From Planctomycetota bacterium (GTDB lineage Bacteria; Planctomycetota; Phycisphaerae; Sedimentisphaerales; Anaerobacaceae), in NCBI GenBank assembly GCA_019456145.1, contig VRUL01000011.1:95890-159889 (forward strand): DNA of 64,000 nucleotides, in the 5' to 3' direction. The translations under genes and the position numbers were made by a program. The notes beneath the pieces are model-generated. The model ran no database searches. It was not told the DNA's origin and saw nothing but the letters and a program-made list of their open reading frames with translations. Shown piece by piece: positions 7,180 to 15,890 of the stretch (position 1 is the first letter of the stretch; every line of letters starts with the position of its first letter).

Positions 7180-10100
7180 ATGAGCATGATCGTTTCGGCT
7201 ATAGTCGGCTGGGTTTGCGGAAAGCTTGGGGACAGTGTGCTCAAGAGTGTTTTCGAGAACAGCGAGTTGAACAGGAAGATCGAAGGAGTAGTGAGCAGAT
7301 GGGCGAAGTCGCAAGCAGCGTTCGTTGAGCCGGAGGCGCTTTTTGAAGCGGTTGATCTGGTGAGAGAAGGAGACCAGAGGAGGGAGTACATTGCGTTGCA
7401 GGGGAAGCTGTTGAGGTGCGAGTGGCCTGATGAGAATCAATGGCACCGGGCATTAATGGAGCAGTGGCGGTACGTTCTAAAGACGAACGAAGAAGCACAG
7501 GCGTTCTTTCAACTCGACGAGGCGGAGGCAAGCGAAGAGCTGAGGAAGCTGGCGAGAGCGGTCCAGGGCTTGTGCAAGGAATACGAAAAGGTGTTCAAGT
7601 GGTTCGTTGTTGATAACCTGAGCTGGATAAGGGAATACCTGCGAGATCATCTGCCTGGGATGACGGTAAAGGACATTCGTGCGTGCACGATTTCTCTGTC
7701 TAAGCTTCCGGTGACGGGGCATGAGTTGTTTGGTAGAGAGGAGGACTTGGCGGTGCTGGATGAGGCGTGGGGGGATGAGCATACGCATATTCTTTCTTTG
7801 GTTGCGTGGGGCGGGATTGGTAAGACGGCGTTGGTTAATGAGTGGTTGAATCGGATGGAGAGGGATAATTATCGGGGGGCGGAGCGGGTTTATGGGTGGT
7901 CGTTTTACAGTCAGGGGACACGGGAGGAGAGGCAGGTTTCGGGCGATGAGTTTTTTGCGTACGCATTGAAGTGGTTCGGGGATGCGGATCCGGCGGCGGG
8001 ATCGCCCTGGGATAAGGGGGTGCGGTTGGCCGAATTAGTGCGGGGTCAGCGGACGCTTTTGATACTTGACGGGTTGGAACCTTTGCAGTATCCGCCGGGG
8101 GCGATGGAGGGCAGACTTAAAGATCAGGGATTGCAGGGGCTGCTCAAGGAATTGGCGAGTTCGAACGACGGGCTGTGCGTTATTACTACGCGCGAGGCGG
8201 TGAAGGATGTCGAGCGGTCTGTGGGGGCGGCGGTTAAGCGGGTGCAGTTGGAAGACCTTTCGGTCGAGGCGGGGTTGGAACTGCTCAAGAGCCTGGGGAT
8301 TAAGGGGACGGACAAAGAATTGGGGGAGGCCGTGAAGGACTTTGGGGGACATGCGCTGGCTTTGAATTTGTTGGGGACGTATCTGGATGCGGTGCATGAG
8401 GGGGAGATACGGAAGCGGGACTTGGTGCCGCATTTGGCAGACGAAGAAGAGCAGGGAGGACATGCCAAGCGGGTAATGGAGTCGTACGAGAATTGGCTGA
8501 AGGGGACGGCGGAGTTGGATATACTTTATATGATGGGGCTGTTCGATCGACCTGCGCCGGGGGGGGCGATTGTGGTGCTTCGGGAGGAGCCGGGGATAGA
8601 GGGATTGACGGACAAATTGGTTGGGCTGACGGACGCAAAGTGGAAATATGCGGTGAAACATCTAAGAGTGCTGCGGCTGTTGGGGGAGGCTGATGAGGGC
8701 AATGCGGGGAACCTGGATTGTCATCCGATGATTCGTGAGCATTTTGGGGAGAAGTTGAAAGGGGCCAATCCTGATGGTTGGCGTGAGGCGCATGGGCGGC
8801 TTTATGAGTATTATAAGGGGATTCCTGAGAAGCATTTGCCTGATACGTTGGCTGAGATGGAGCCTTTGTTTGCTGCGGTCGGGCATGGCTGCCGGGCGGG
8901 GCGGTATCAGGAGGCATACGATGAAGTGTATTGTGAGCGGATCAAGAGGTGGAACGAGCATTACAGCACGAAGAAACTGGGTGCCTTTGGTGCCGACTTG
9001 GCCGCGGTATCGTGTTTTTTCGAAGAGGCGTGGGGCAAACCTACAGAAGAGTTGACAGGTGGAGACAAAACGGTGGTTTTGAGTTGGGCGGGTTTTCGGC
9101 TGCGTGCGTTGGGGCGGTTGAGAGAGGCTGTGGAGCCGATGCGATCTGCGGTATCGAAGGCAATCGAACAGAAGAATTGGCAAGAGGCGGCAATTGACGC
9201 CGAGAATTTGAGCGGGTTGTATCTGACGTTGGGTGATTTGAAAGCGGCCGTGGATTATGGGCGGCGGGACGTGGAGTATGCGGATCGCAGTAAAGCTGAG
9301 TATAGCTGGCAGAGGAAGGTAACCAGCAGGACCACGTTGGCCGATGCGCTACATCAGGCGGGGGCGGTTGGGGAGGCGAAGGGGCTGTTCGAAGAGGCTG
9401 AGGGGATTCAGAAGGAGCGTCAGCCGGGGCATCCTATGCTGTCTTCGATTCAAGGGTTTTATTTCTGCGATCTGATTTTGAGCGAGGGGGGGTACGAGGA
9501 GGTGGAGGAAAGGGCGAGGCAGGCTTTGGAATTAGCAAAGGAATTCTTGGGGCGGGGCCTAAGTCTTTGGGATATAGGTCTGGATAAGGTTTCTTTGGGT
9601 CGGGCGTATTTGTTGGGGGCGATTTCTCACGATGGAGGAGGGAGGAGGGACGATGGACGACACAGGGAAGTGTTGTCTAAGGCGGGGGATTATCTTGGCC
9701 AGGCGGTCGATGGGCTGCGGGAAGCCGGGACGCAGGATCAACTACCTCGCGGGCTGTTGGGTCGGGCGGAGTATTATCGGTATGCGGGGGAGTATGAAGA
9801 GGCATGGGGGGATTTGGGGGAGGCGCGGGAGATTGCCGAGCGGGGTGAGATGGGGCTTTGGTTGGCGGATTGTTGTTTGGAAGGGGCACGCCTGTGCCTG
9901 TGGGAGACAGAGGAATATCGAATATCGAACAAGGAAGGCCGAATTTCGAAGTTGGGGGAAGGGAAGCAGAGAATCGTGCCGTTTGGGGGGAATGAGCGAG
10001 TCGAGATGTGTGGGGAGGAGATTATAGGCGAGGGGCGGAAGTATTTTGAGAAGGCGCGGAGCGAGATCGAGGAGATGGGTTATCAACGCCGGCGGCCGGA

Positions 10101-10254
10101 GGTGCTTTTGATTGAGGCGGAGGTCCTTACTCTTGAGGGGAAGAAAGAGGAGGGGAAGAAGAGGCTTGAGAAGGCCAAGGCCCGGATTGATGAGATGGGA
10201 TGCCACAGGTGGGGTAGTGAAGTTGAGAGAATCAAAACAGTTTTGAGGTTTTAG
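7180..10254 (+). CDS. STAND NTPase with TPR-type C-terminus
   Basis: 1024 residues; start ATG 7180 with GGAG 5 nt upstream. N-terminal helical region (1-170), then a linker GHELFGREEDLAVLD that opens an NB-ARC/NACHT-type ATPase. Walker A is GGIGKT (residues 211-216) and Walker B TLLILDG with D297. A winged-helix-like region follows, then helical TPR-type repeats (about 560-1020, e.g. AVEPMRSAVSKAIEQ). STAND proteins are ATP-driven molecular switches in signalling and in antiphage or self-recognition defence; the actual role is inferred only. Two low-complexity insertions are read in frame (see 9626 and 9911). Base composition is G-rich on the coding strand. Confidence 0.8.
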   Translation: MSMIVSAIVGWVCGKLGDSVLKSVFENSELNRKIEGVVSRWAKSQAAFVEPEALFEAVDLVREGDQRREYIALQGKLLRCEWPDENQWHRALMEQWRYVLKTNEEAQAFFQLDEAEASEELRKLARAVQGLCKEYEKVFKWFVVDNLSWIREYLRDHLPGMTVKDIRACTISLSKLPVTGHELFGREEDLAVLDEAWGDEHTHILSLVAWGGIGKTALVNEWLNRMERDNYRGAERVYGWSFYSQGTREERQVSGDEFFAYALKWFGDADPAAGSPWDKGVRLAELVRGQRTLLILDGLEPLQYPPGAMEGRLKDQGLQGLLKELASSNDGLCVITTREAVKDVERSVGAAVKRVQLEDLSVEAGLELLKSLGIKGTDKELGEAVKDFGGHALALNLLGTYLDAVHEGEIRKRDLVPHLADEEEQGGHAKRVMESYENWLKGTAELDILYMMGLFDRPAPGGAIVVLREEPGIEGLTDKLVGLTDAKWKYAVKHLRVLRLLGEADEGNAGNLDCHPMIREHFGEKLKGANPDGWREAHGRLYEYYKGIPEKHLPDTLAEMEPLFAAVGHGCRAGRYQEAYDEVYCERIKRWNEHYSTKKLGAFGADLAAVSCFFEEAWGKPTEELTGGDKTVVLSWAGFRLRALGRLREAVEPMRSAVSKAIEQKNWQEAAIDAENLSGLYLTLGDLKAAVDYGRRDVEYADRSKAEYSWQRKVTSRTTLADALHQAGAVGEAKGLFEEAEGIQKERQPGHPMLSSIQGFYFCDLILSEGGYEEVEERARQALELAKEFLGRGLSLWDIGLDKVSLGRAYLLGAISHDGGGRRDDGRHREVLSKAGDYLGQAVDGLREAGTQDQLPRGLLGRAEYYRYAGEYEEAWGDLGEAREIAERGEMGLWLADCCLEGARLCLWETEEYRISNKEGRISKLGEGKQRIVPFGGNERVEMCGEEIIGEGRKYFEKARSEIEEMGYQRRRPEVLLIEAEVLTLEGKKEEGKKRLEKAKARIDEMGCHRWGSEVERIKTVLRF
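9626..9670 (+). repeat. Low-complexity repeat read in frame in the STAND gene
   Basis: Purine-rich units (ggaggagggaggaggg, then gacgatggacgac) encode SHDGGGRRDDGRHRE, an unusual stretch inside an otherwise helical repeat region. It looks like an inserted dispersed repeat that kept the frame. Confidence 0.5.
9911..9950 (+). repeat. Second low-complexity repeat read in frame in the STAND gene
   Basis: gaatatcgaatatcgaac followed by a related gaatttcgaag encodes EYRISNKEGRISK. The unit (a/g)aatatcga repeated is of the type found between genes, so this again looks like an in-frame insertion. Confidence 0.55.
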
Positions 10255-10515
10255 TTTTTAGGTTTGAGTTGTTCGCCTGTGGGACAGGCTATATAAATGA
10301 TTAATGATGAGTGATGATTGATTAATATTTTGAGATTCTTCACTTCGCTTTGTTTCGTTCAGAATGACGTAGAGAAATCAAAGATTAAAATGTAAAATGC
10401 AAAAAAGTGGAATCCCGACTACATCGGGATATTTTTTTGAAAGATCCCATCCACTCCGCGCCGCTCCGGTCGGGATGACAGCAGTTTTATACTGGCAAAG
10501 ATTTTATCTTTGAAT
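10255..10515. other. Intergenic region with dispersed repeat, copy 3
   Basis: No gene. ctatataaatgattaatgat at 10289-10308 repeats the second block of the 1801 element, followed by an attcttcacttcgctttg-type unit at 10336. The terminator at 10412 completes the gap. Confidence 0.5.
10412..10438 (+). terminator. Intrinsic terminator
   Basis: ATCCCGA (10412-10418) and TCGGGAT (10424-10430) form a 7-bp stem with a 5-nt loop, followed by ATTTTTTT. It fits the end of the STAND transcript. On the minus strand a weaker T tract follows, so it may also serve nrdJ. Confidence 0.6.
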
Positions 10516-13500
10516 TTATGAGCAGCCCATTGAGTTTCCGCAGTTGAAGCATTTGTAGCAGGTGCCGTTGCGGACCGTAATCGAGCCGCAAACATCACAT
10601 GCCGGGGCGTCGCTACTGAAATGCGCGAATTGGGCGTTGAATTGCTCCAAAACCTTCACTTCAGAGAGCAATGGCCCAGACGCATCAGCAACGGTCGACC
10701 CAACAAGGGCCCCGATCAGATTGGCCGGGCTGGTAAGTCTGTCTGCCAAGGCCGGCGAGGATTGCCTGGTTACCTGTTCTGAGGCTGAAATATCCAGTTT
10801 TTGGCTAACAGCGGTTCCTGCTTTAATTTTGACGCTTGCCTTTGTCTCGGCAATCTTCTGTGCCAGGTCTTTGGTCTTTTCAACCAACTCTCTGGCGGTT
10901 GTTGTATTTTTGCTTACTTTCGGAGCCGGGCTTGCTGCCCTATTAGGGGTGTTCTGATCGGCGTAGCCAGGTATAAACTGACAGCCAAGCCAGCAGAAGA
11001 TGTAATCAATCAGGCTTTTTGCAAACGGTATCTCCTTGTTCGATGTCATTCCTGAGGGCTCAAATCGAGCGTGACGGAACTTATCAACCAAGGTGATTAA
11101 AGGCACACCATACTGCAATGCCATTGAAGTACAGGTGCCTATAATATCCATAAGGCCACCGACGGTGCTGCCCTCCTTGGCCATAGTGATAAACAACTCA
11201 CCAGGCTGACCATCCACGTACAGCCCCACCGTCAGGTAACCTTCATGCCCTGCGACAGAGAATTTATGCGTTATACTTTGGCGTGTGTCCGGCAGGCGGC
11301 GCCTGAAGGGCCTTGCCTGGCTGGACACTTCTGAAGAAGCTGCGGCCTTTGTTTCCTTATGCTTTTTTGTAGAAACAGGCTGCAGTTGTTTGGACCCATC
11401 GCGATAGATTGCCACCGCCTTTAAACCGAGCTTCCATCCTTCGGTATAAGCTAAGTCAATTTCCTCAGTTGTAGTTTCCTTTGGCATATTGACCGTCTTG
11501 CTTATAGCACCGGAAATAAACGGCTGCACGGCAGCCATCATTTTCAGATGTGCCATATAATGAATGTGCCTCTTGCCGTTCCGTGGCTTAAAAGCACAAT
11601 CAAAGATTGGCAAATGGTCGGGATTGAGCTTTTCGGCTCCCTCGATGGTTTCTTTTTCATCTATATAGTCGCAGATTGATTTGATATCGTCGGCGCTATA
11701 GCCAAGCCGATCCAAAGCCATTGGCACGGTCTTGTTCACAAGTTTGAGCATACCACCGCCAGCTAATAATTTGTATTTGACTAATGCAATGTCGGGCTCA
11801 ATGCCTGTAGTATCACAATCCATCATAAAACCGATGGTTCCGGTTGGGGCAAGGACAGTTGTCTGAGCGTTACGGAAGCCAAGCCTGGAACCGACGTCAA
11901 AAGCCTCATCCCATGCGTCCTTGGCAGCATTGCGCAGATAGTCCTGACAATGAGATTCCGGAATATCATAAGCACGTTGGCGGTGCATATTTATAACCTT
12001 AAGCATCGCATCTTTGTTCTTTTCAAATTCCTCAAAAGGCCCCATTAGCTGCGCCATTTCGGCACTTACGGCGTAAGCGGTTCCTGTCATTATAGCGGAG
12101 ACTGCGGCAGCGAGCGCCCTTGCCTGGTCGGAATCATAAGGCAGTGCCTGGCCCATAACAGCAGAGCCGAGATTGGCGTAACCAAGGCCAAGCGGACGGA
12201 ACAAATGGCTGTTTTTGGTAATTGATTTGTCCGGATAGCTTCCGTTATCAACAAGAATCTCCTGAGCGATAATGAAAAGCCGAATCGCCTTCTTAAAGCC
12301 GACAACATCAAAAGAGCCGTCGTCTTTTTGAAACTTCATAAGATTCAGCGAAGCTAAATTGCAGGCTGAATCATCGATGAACATATATTCACTGCAGGGA
12401 TTCGAGGCGTTGATCGGGCCGGAGTTCGGGCAGGTGTGCCAGCGGTTGATTGTGCTGTCATATTGCAGTCCCGGATCGCCGCAGAGCCTGGTACCTTCGG
12501 CAATCAACTGCATTAACTCGCGTGCCGAATGCTCCTGCATTTTCTCGCCCGTTGTTACAGCATAGGTAGCCCACATGTCATCTTTTTCCACGGCCTGCAT
12601 AAACTCATCGTTTACACGCACAGAAAAATTGGAATTTTGAAACATCACGCTGTTGTACGCTTCATTGTTGTAATCACCAGTGTATCCGGCCTCGATAAGC
12701 ACCCTTGCCTTTTTTTCCTCCTCACTCTTGCAGGTAATGAATTCTTTAATATCAGGATGCCTGACCTTGAGTGACTGCATTTTTGCCGCCCTGCGGGTTT
12801 TCCCGCCTGATTTAATCACTGCCGCTATCTGGTCATAGACCCTCATAAAGCTCAAAGGACCCGACGGTTTGCCCCCGCCGGAGAGTTTCTCTTTACTGCT
12901 TCGCAGGGTTGAAAGGTCTGTGCCGGTTCCCGAACCGTGCTTGAAGAGCATTGCCTCGCTTACCGCCAGCCTCATTATATCCTGCATCGAGTCCTTAACC
13001 GACTGGATAAAGCAGGCTGACGCCTGTGGATACTCATAGCTGCTTTCACATGCAACGGCTTCTTTGCGCTGCTGGTCCCAATGGAAATTGTGTTTGCTGC
13101 CTGTAATACCATAGACATCGAAAAGGCCCGCATTGAACCACACAGGTGAATTAAACGCCCCGTACTGATTCACACACAACCAGGTTAGCTCGTTGTAGAA
13201 AACCTCAGCGTCCTGGTCAGTGGCGAAGTAACCATCTTTTTTGCCATGGTCAGCGATCATTTTACAAACACGGTGGACAAGCTGCTTTACCGAATGCTCC
13301 CGCAGGTCCGTTCCGACATCACCGTAGAAGTATTTGCTTCCTACTACCTTTATCGCCAATTGGCTCCATGAGACCGGGACTTCAATGTTGTCTTGCTCAA
13401 AGATAGCTTGCCCGCTATCGTCGTTGATCTTGACCGAACGGGTCTCCCATTCGAGCTGCTCAAAGGGATGCACGCCCGGGGTAGAAAAGAAACTCTCTAT

Positions 13501-13593
13501 CCCCAAACCCTTTGATTCGGCCGTGTCCGGAACGGTTTTGGGCACAGTTTGCTCACTCTTAAATGGGTTTTCAGGCTCGAAATTATAGGACAT
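10516..13593 (-). CDS. nrdJ: Vitamin B12-dependent (class II) ribonucleotide reductase
   Basis: 1025 residues. It reduces ribonucleotides to deoxyribonucleotides using adenosylcobalamin, in the cytoplasm and independent of oxygen. Family features seen: NPCSEYMF (the N-x-C-x-E catalytic loop), TVLAPTGTIGFMMDCDTTGI near the barrel end, and a C-terminal zinc/redox tail CDVCGS...CYKCFNCGNSMGCS. The length fits the NrdJ type of planctomycetes and other bacteria. Start ATG 13593 is supported by GGGAGG 7 nt upstream. Two NrdR boxes lie in the promoter region, so NrdR repression is likely. Transcribed divergently from uvrC. The cobalamin demand matches the corrinoid-dependent acs genes further right. 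Confidence 0.95.
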   Translation of the reverse strand: MSYNFEPENPFKSEQTVPKTVPDTAESKGLGIESFFSTPGVHPFEQLEWETRSVKINDDSGQAIFEQDNIEVPVSWSQLAIKVVGSKYFYGDVGTDLREHSVKQLVHRVCKMIADHGKKDGYFATDQDAEVFYNELTWLCVNQYGAFNSPVWFNAGLFDVYGITGSKHNFHWDQQRKEAVACESSYEYPQASACFIQSVKDSMQDIMRLAVSEAMLFKHGSGTGTDLSTLRSSKEKLSGGGKPSGPLSFMRVYDQIAAVIKSGGKTRRAAKMQSLKVRHPDIKEFITCKSEEEKKARVLIEAGYTGDYNNEAYNSVMFQNSNFSVRVNDEFMQAVEKDDMWATYAVTTGEKMQEHSARELMQLIAEGTRLCGDPGLQYDSTINRWHTCPNSGPINASNPCSEYMFIDDSACNLASLNLMKFQKDDGSFDVVGFKKAIRLFIIAQEILVDNGSYPDKSITKNSHLFRPLGLGYANLGSAVMGQALPYDSDQARALAAAVSAIMTGTAYAVSAEMAQLMGPFEEFEKNKDAMLKVINMHRQRAYDIPESHCQDYLRNAAKDAWDEAFDVGSRLGFRNAQTTVLAPTGTIGFMMDCDTTGIEPDIALVKYKLLAGGGMLKLVNKTVPMALDRLGYSADDIKSICDYIDEKETIEGAEKLNPDHLPIFDCAFKPRNGKRHIHYMAHLKMMAAVQPFISGAISKTVNMPKETTTEEIDLAYTEGWKLGLKAVAIYRDGSKQLQPVSTKKHKETKAAASSEVSSQARPFRRRLPDTRQSITHKFSVAGHEGYLTVGLYVDGQPGELFITMAKEGSTVGGLMDIIGTCTSMALQYGVPLITLVDKFRHARFEPSGMTSNKEIPFAKSLIDYIFCWLGCQFIPGYADQNTPNRAASPAPKVSKNTTTARELVEKTKDLAQKIAETKASVKIKAGTAVSQKLDISASEQVTRQSSPALADRLTSPANLIGALVGSTVADASGPLLSEVKVLEQFNAQFAHFSSDAPACDVCGSITVRNGTCYKCFNCGNSMGCS

Positions 13594-13620
13594 TTAGACG
13601 CCTCCCTGCGACTCACAAAA

Positions 13621-13636
13621 CCACAATATATAGTAA
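13621..13636 (-). promoter_or_regulatory. NrdR box 1
   Basis: CCACAATATATAGTAA contains the core CAATATATAG, which matches the NrdR box consensus acaCwATATATwGtgt. It lies 28-43 bp upstream of nrdJ. Confidence 0.75.
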
Positions 13637-13650
13637 AATTGCCCAAGGTA

Positions 13651-13666
13651 CATCAATATATAGTCG
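13651..13666 (-). promoter_or_regulatory. NrdR box 2
   Basis: CATCAATATATAGTCG has the same 10-bp core as box 1, exactly 30 bp away and so on about the same DNA face. Tandem boxes at three helical turns are the usual NrdR operator layout. Confidence 0.75.
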
Positions 13667-13849
13667 GAAAGAACAAGCTCTAAACTTAATTGCGAATTGA
13701 GTACGTGTAAAGATAAAATTCAGAATTTTTTGGGCAAAATTGTTCGCTCTGTTGTTAGTCCTTGTAATAGTTGAACCTACGAGAGAAAATTTTTTTTATA
13801 GAGCAGCAAACTGTTTTTGATAATTTCACATTGATGTTAACATAGTAAT

Positions 13850-15193
13850 ATGCCGGCTAAAAAAGGTGACAAATTCAAGGCGATTCGAGAGAAGATAAAG
13901 AGCTTTCCTACGGGCCCGGGGCTTTACTTTATGAAAGGCCGAGCCGATAAGGTCCTTTATATCGGTAAGGCCAAAAATCTCCGCGCCAGAGCCGGGAGCT
14001 ATTTTCAGCAAGGCAGCGACCTGGCCGTGGCACGCGGGCCGAAAATCACCGAAATGATAAGCAAAGTCAAAACCGTCGACTTTCTCACAACCGAAACAGA
14101 AGTTAACGCAATGCTTGCCGAGGCCCGTCTTATTAAAGATATTCGCCCGCCTTACAATACAGACCTCTTCGATGACAAAACCTTTCCTTATCTGGAAATT
14201 ACCACAGGAGAGGATTTTCCTGGCGTCTATATCACTCGAAAACCCAGGCCAACCGGCAGCAGACTATTCGGGCCCTTCGCAGGTGCAAAGGACCTGCGGG
14301 CCGTTATGGTAATATTGCAAAAAATATTCAAGTTCCGAACCTGCACGCTAAATATCAAGGAAGCAGACCCAAAGCGTAAATTCTTTCGTCCCTGCCTTTT
14401 ATACAGCATAAAGCAGTGCACCGCCCCCTGTGGAGCAAAAATCGGCAAAAGCGAATACAAAAAAATCATTACAGACCTCATAAAATTCCTGCGCTCCAAG
14501 CGTTCAACCATCCTGCGTCAATTGAAAAAGCAAATGGCCGAGGCCGCCAAGAGTTTCGAATACGAGAAAGCTGCGATGTTTCGCGACCGTATCCGACTGA
14601 TTGACCGGCTTGACCGTCGAGGCACGCCGGACGAAGATGTCCAGCCGGAAGTCTTCGCCGCCGACCCGGCCGAAGCCCTCGTACAACTACGAAAATTACT
14701 GCAAACACCCGATCCGGTCCGGATTATTGAGGGCATCGATGTTGCCAATATCGGCGGGGCCGAAGCTGTCGGTTCGCTGGTCAAGTTCATTGACGGCAAA
14801 CCATTTAAAAGCGGCTATCGGCGATTCAAAATCAAAACGGTTAGAGGTATCGATGACTATGCAATGATTGCCGAAGTGGTCAAACGCAGGTACAAATATG
14901 CACTGAAAGGCGAAGAGCTGTGGCCGGACCTTGTTTTAATCGACGGTGGTCTGGGCCATCTGCACGCTGCTGAAGAGGCTTTGAGGCAAATGAACGCCCC
15001 GACTGTGAAAATCGCCTCAATTGCCAAGAAACAAGAGCAGATTTTCCTGCAAGGAAGCTCTAAACCGTTGAAATTGCCCGCCAATTCGCCCGTCCGAAAA
15101 CTGCTGCAATATGTCAGGGATGAAGCCCACCGCTTCGCCCAGCACTACTACCACATCCTGCGAACCAAGAAACTGCTGAACAAGAAATCCTGA
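13850..15193 (+). CDS. uvrC: UvrC-type excinuclease subunit lacking HhH domain
   Basis: 447 residues. UvrC makes the dual incisions in nucleotide excision repair with UvrA and UvrB. Seen: an N-terminal GIY-YIG nuclease (GPGLYFMKGRADKVLYIGKA, residues 22-41), a cysteine region (TCTLNI...RPCLLYSIKQCTAPC), a UVR motif (KSFEYEKAAMFRDRI), and the RNase H-like C-terminal nuclease (EGIDVANIGG, PDLVLIDGG). The usual FDISH is changed to IDVAN. Typical UvrC is about 600 residues with tandem helix-hairpin-helix motifs at the end; these are absent, and also absent from the duplicate tail at 15762, so this is a feature of the lineage and not a fresh truncation. Divergent from nrdJ. Confidence 0.88.
   Translation: MPAKKGDKFKAIREKIKSFPTGPGLYFMKGRADKVLYIGKAKNLRARAGSYFQQGSDLAVARGPKITEMISKVKTVDFLTTETEVNAMLAEARLIKDIRPPYNTDLFDDKTFPYLEITTGEDFPGVYITRKPRPTGSRLFGPFAGAKDLRAVMVILQKIFKFRTCTLNIKEADPKRKFFRPCLLYSIKQCTAPCGAKIGKSEYKKIITDLIKFLRSKRSTILRQLKKQMAEAAKSFEYEKAAMFRDRIRLIDRLDRRGTPDEDVQPEVFAADPAEALVQLRKLLQTPDPVRIIEGIDVANIGGAEAVGSLVKFIDGKPFKSGYRRFKIKTVRGIDDYAMIAEVVKRRYKYALKGEELWPDLVLIDGGLGHLHAAEEALRQMNAPTVKIASIAKKQEQIFLQGSSKPLKLPANSPVRKLLQYVRDEAHRFAQHYYHILRTKKLLNKKS
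15092..15160 (+). repeat. uvrC 3'-end repeat, copy A
   Basis: 69 bp within the last codons of uvrC, repeated with two mismatches at 15762-15830. The two copies bracket the toxin-antitoxin pair. Confidence 0.9.
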
Positions 15194-15211
15194 AAATATA
15201 TTCACAGCACC

Positions 15212-15256
15212 TTGACATCAAGATGCTCTAATGCTATAATGTTATAATGTTATAAT
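15212..15256 (+). promoter_or_regulatory. Promoter and tandem operator of the toxin-antitoxin pair
   Basis: TTGACA (15212-15217), a 17-bp spacer and TATAAT (15235-15240) form a perfect sigma-70 promoter. TATAAT recurs at 15243 and 15251, making an 8-bp tandem repeat (TATAATGT twice, then TATAATGA). Repeated sites overlapping the -10 element are where a ribbon-helix-helix antitoxin would bind for autoregulation (inference). Confidence 0.75.
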
Positions 15257-15267
15257 GAGGTTGTAAG

Positions 15268-15501
15268 ATGAAGACTAATACAAAGAGAACCACAGTTTAC
15301 CTGGATTCTGAGCTGCATCGTGCTTTGCGCATAAAGGCAGCAGAAACAGAACATTCGATGTCAGAATTGGTCGAAGAGGCGATTAAACTCTCTTTGGCGG
15401 AGGATTCCATTGATTTGGCGGCTTTCAAGCAGCGCAAAGATGAACCGAGTCTGGCGTTTGAGGATGTTTTGAAGAAGCTCAGAAAGAATGGCAAAATATA
15501 A
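15268..15501 (+). CDS. Ribbon-helix-helix (CopG-type) antitoxin
   Basis: 77 residues. RTTVYLDSELHRALRIKAAE (residues 7-26) is a typical ribbon-helix-helix DNA-binding start, followed by SMSELVEEAIKLSL. The acidic, flexible C-terminus is expected to wrap and neutralise the toxin. GAGG (15257-15260) sits 7 nt before the ATG. It overlaps the toxin gene by 14 bp, and a strong promoter with repeated operator-like units lies just upstream. Confidence 0.8.
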   Translation: MKTNTKRTTVYLDSELHRALRIKAAETEHSMSELVEEAIKLSLAEDSIDLAAFKQRKDEPSLAFEDVLKKLRKNGKI

Positions 15502-15748
15502 AATAACTATAAAAAACTCTGCTGCAAAAGAGCTGGCAGAGATCCCAAAGAAAGACCTGCCGAAAATCGTCAAACACATTCAATCACTCGCCCAAAATCC
15601 AAGACCTCACGGCTCGCAGAAGCTTTCGCGTAAAGAAGAATATCGTGTTAGACAGGGAAATTACAGAATAGTCTATTCTGTCGACGATAAAGTTTTGACA
15701 GTAGATGTAGTCCAAATCGGCCACAGGCGAGAAGTCTATCGCCCCTAA
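15488..15748 (+). CDS. RelE/ParE-superfamily toxin
   Basis: 86 residues: YKITIKNSAAKELAEIPK, then LAQNPRPHGSQKL, then YRVRQGNYRIVYSVDD and VVQIGHRREVYR. This order and the ending HRREVY are characteristic of RelE/StbE-type mRNA interferases, which cleave mRNA at the ribosome. Its start lies inside the antitoxin gene (14-bp overlap), which ensures coupled synthesis. The pair lies between two copies of the uvrC 3' end. Confidence 0.85.
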   Translation: MAKYKITIKNSAAKELAEIPKKDLPKIVKHIQSLAQNPRPHGSQKLSRKEEYRVRQGNYRIVYSVDDKVLTVDVVQIGHRREVYRP

Positions 15749-15761
15749 CTGACCGACCCCT

Positions 15762-15863
15762 GTCCGAAAACTGCTGCAATATGTCAGGGACGAAGCCCAC
15801 CGCTTCGCCCAGCACTACCACCACATCCTGAGAAGCAAAAAAATGATAGGCAAAAATCATTAG
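15762..15863 (+). pseudogene. Detached duplicate of the uvrC C-terminus
   Basis: Reads in frame VRKLLQYVRDEAHRFAQHY and then HHILRSKKMIGKNH before TAG. The first 69 bp match uvrC 15092-15160 with two differences; the last ten residues differ from the present uvrC end (LRTKKLLNKKS). It is followed directly by a strong hairpin, so this is probably the original end of uvrC, pushed away by insertion of the toxin-antitoxin segment. Confidence 0.8.
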
Positions 15864-15881
15864 CTGATTTTTACCTATCAT
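15843..15881. terminator. Long hairpin at the old uvrC end
   Basis: ATGATAGG-c-AAAAATCA pairs with TGATTTTT-a-CCTATCAT: 16 of 17 pairs and a 5-nt loop (15860-15864). It overlaps the final codons of the uvrC tail copy. No T tract follows immediately; the next hairpin at 15891 has one. Confidence 0.6.
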
Positions 15882-15890
15882 CCTGAGTCA

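Noticed and set aside
8300..8917. A 205-codon proline-rich minus-strand frame
   Set aside because: Antisense of the G-rich STAND gene; the proline richness just reflects the complementary C-rich strand.
13594..13849. Possible cobalamin riboswitch before the B12-dependent reductase
   Set aside because: No B12-box-like core was found; NrdR boxes explain the conserved-looking elements.
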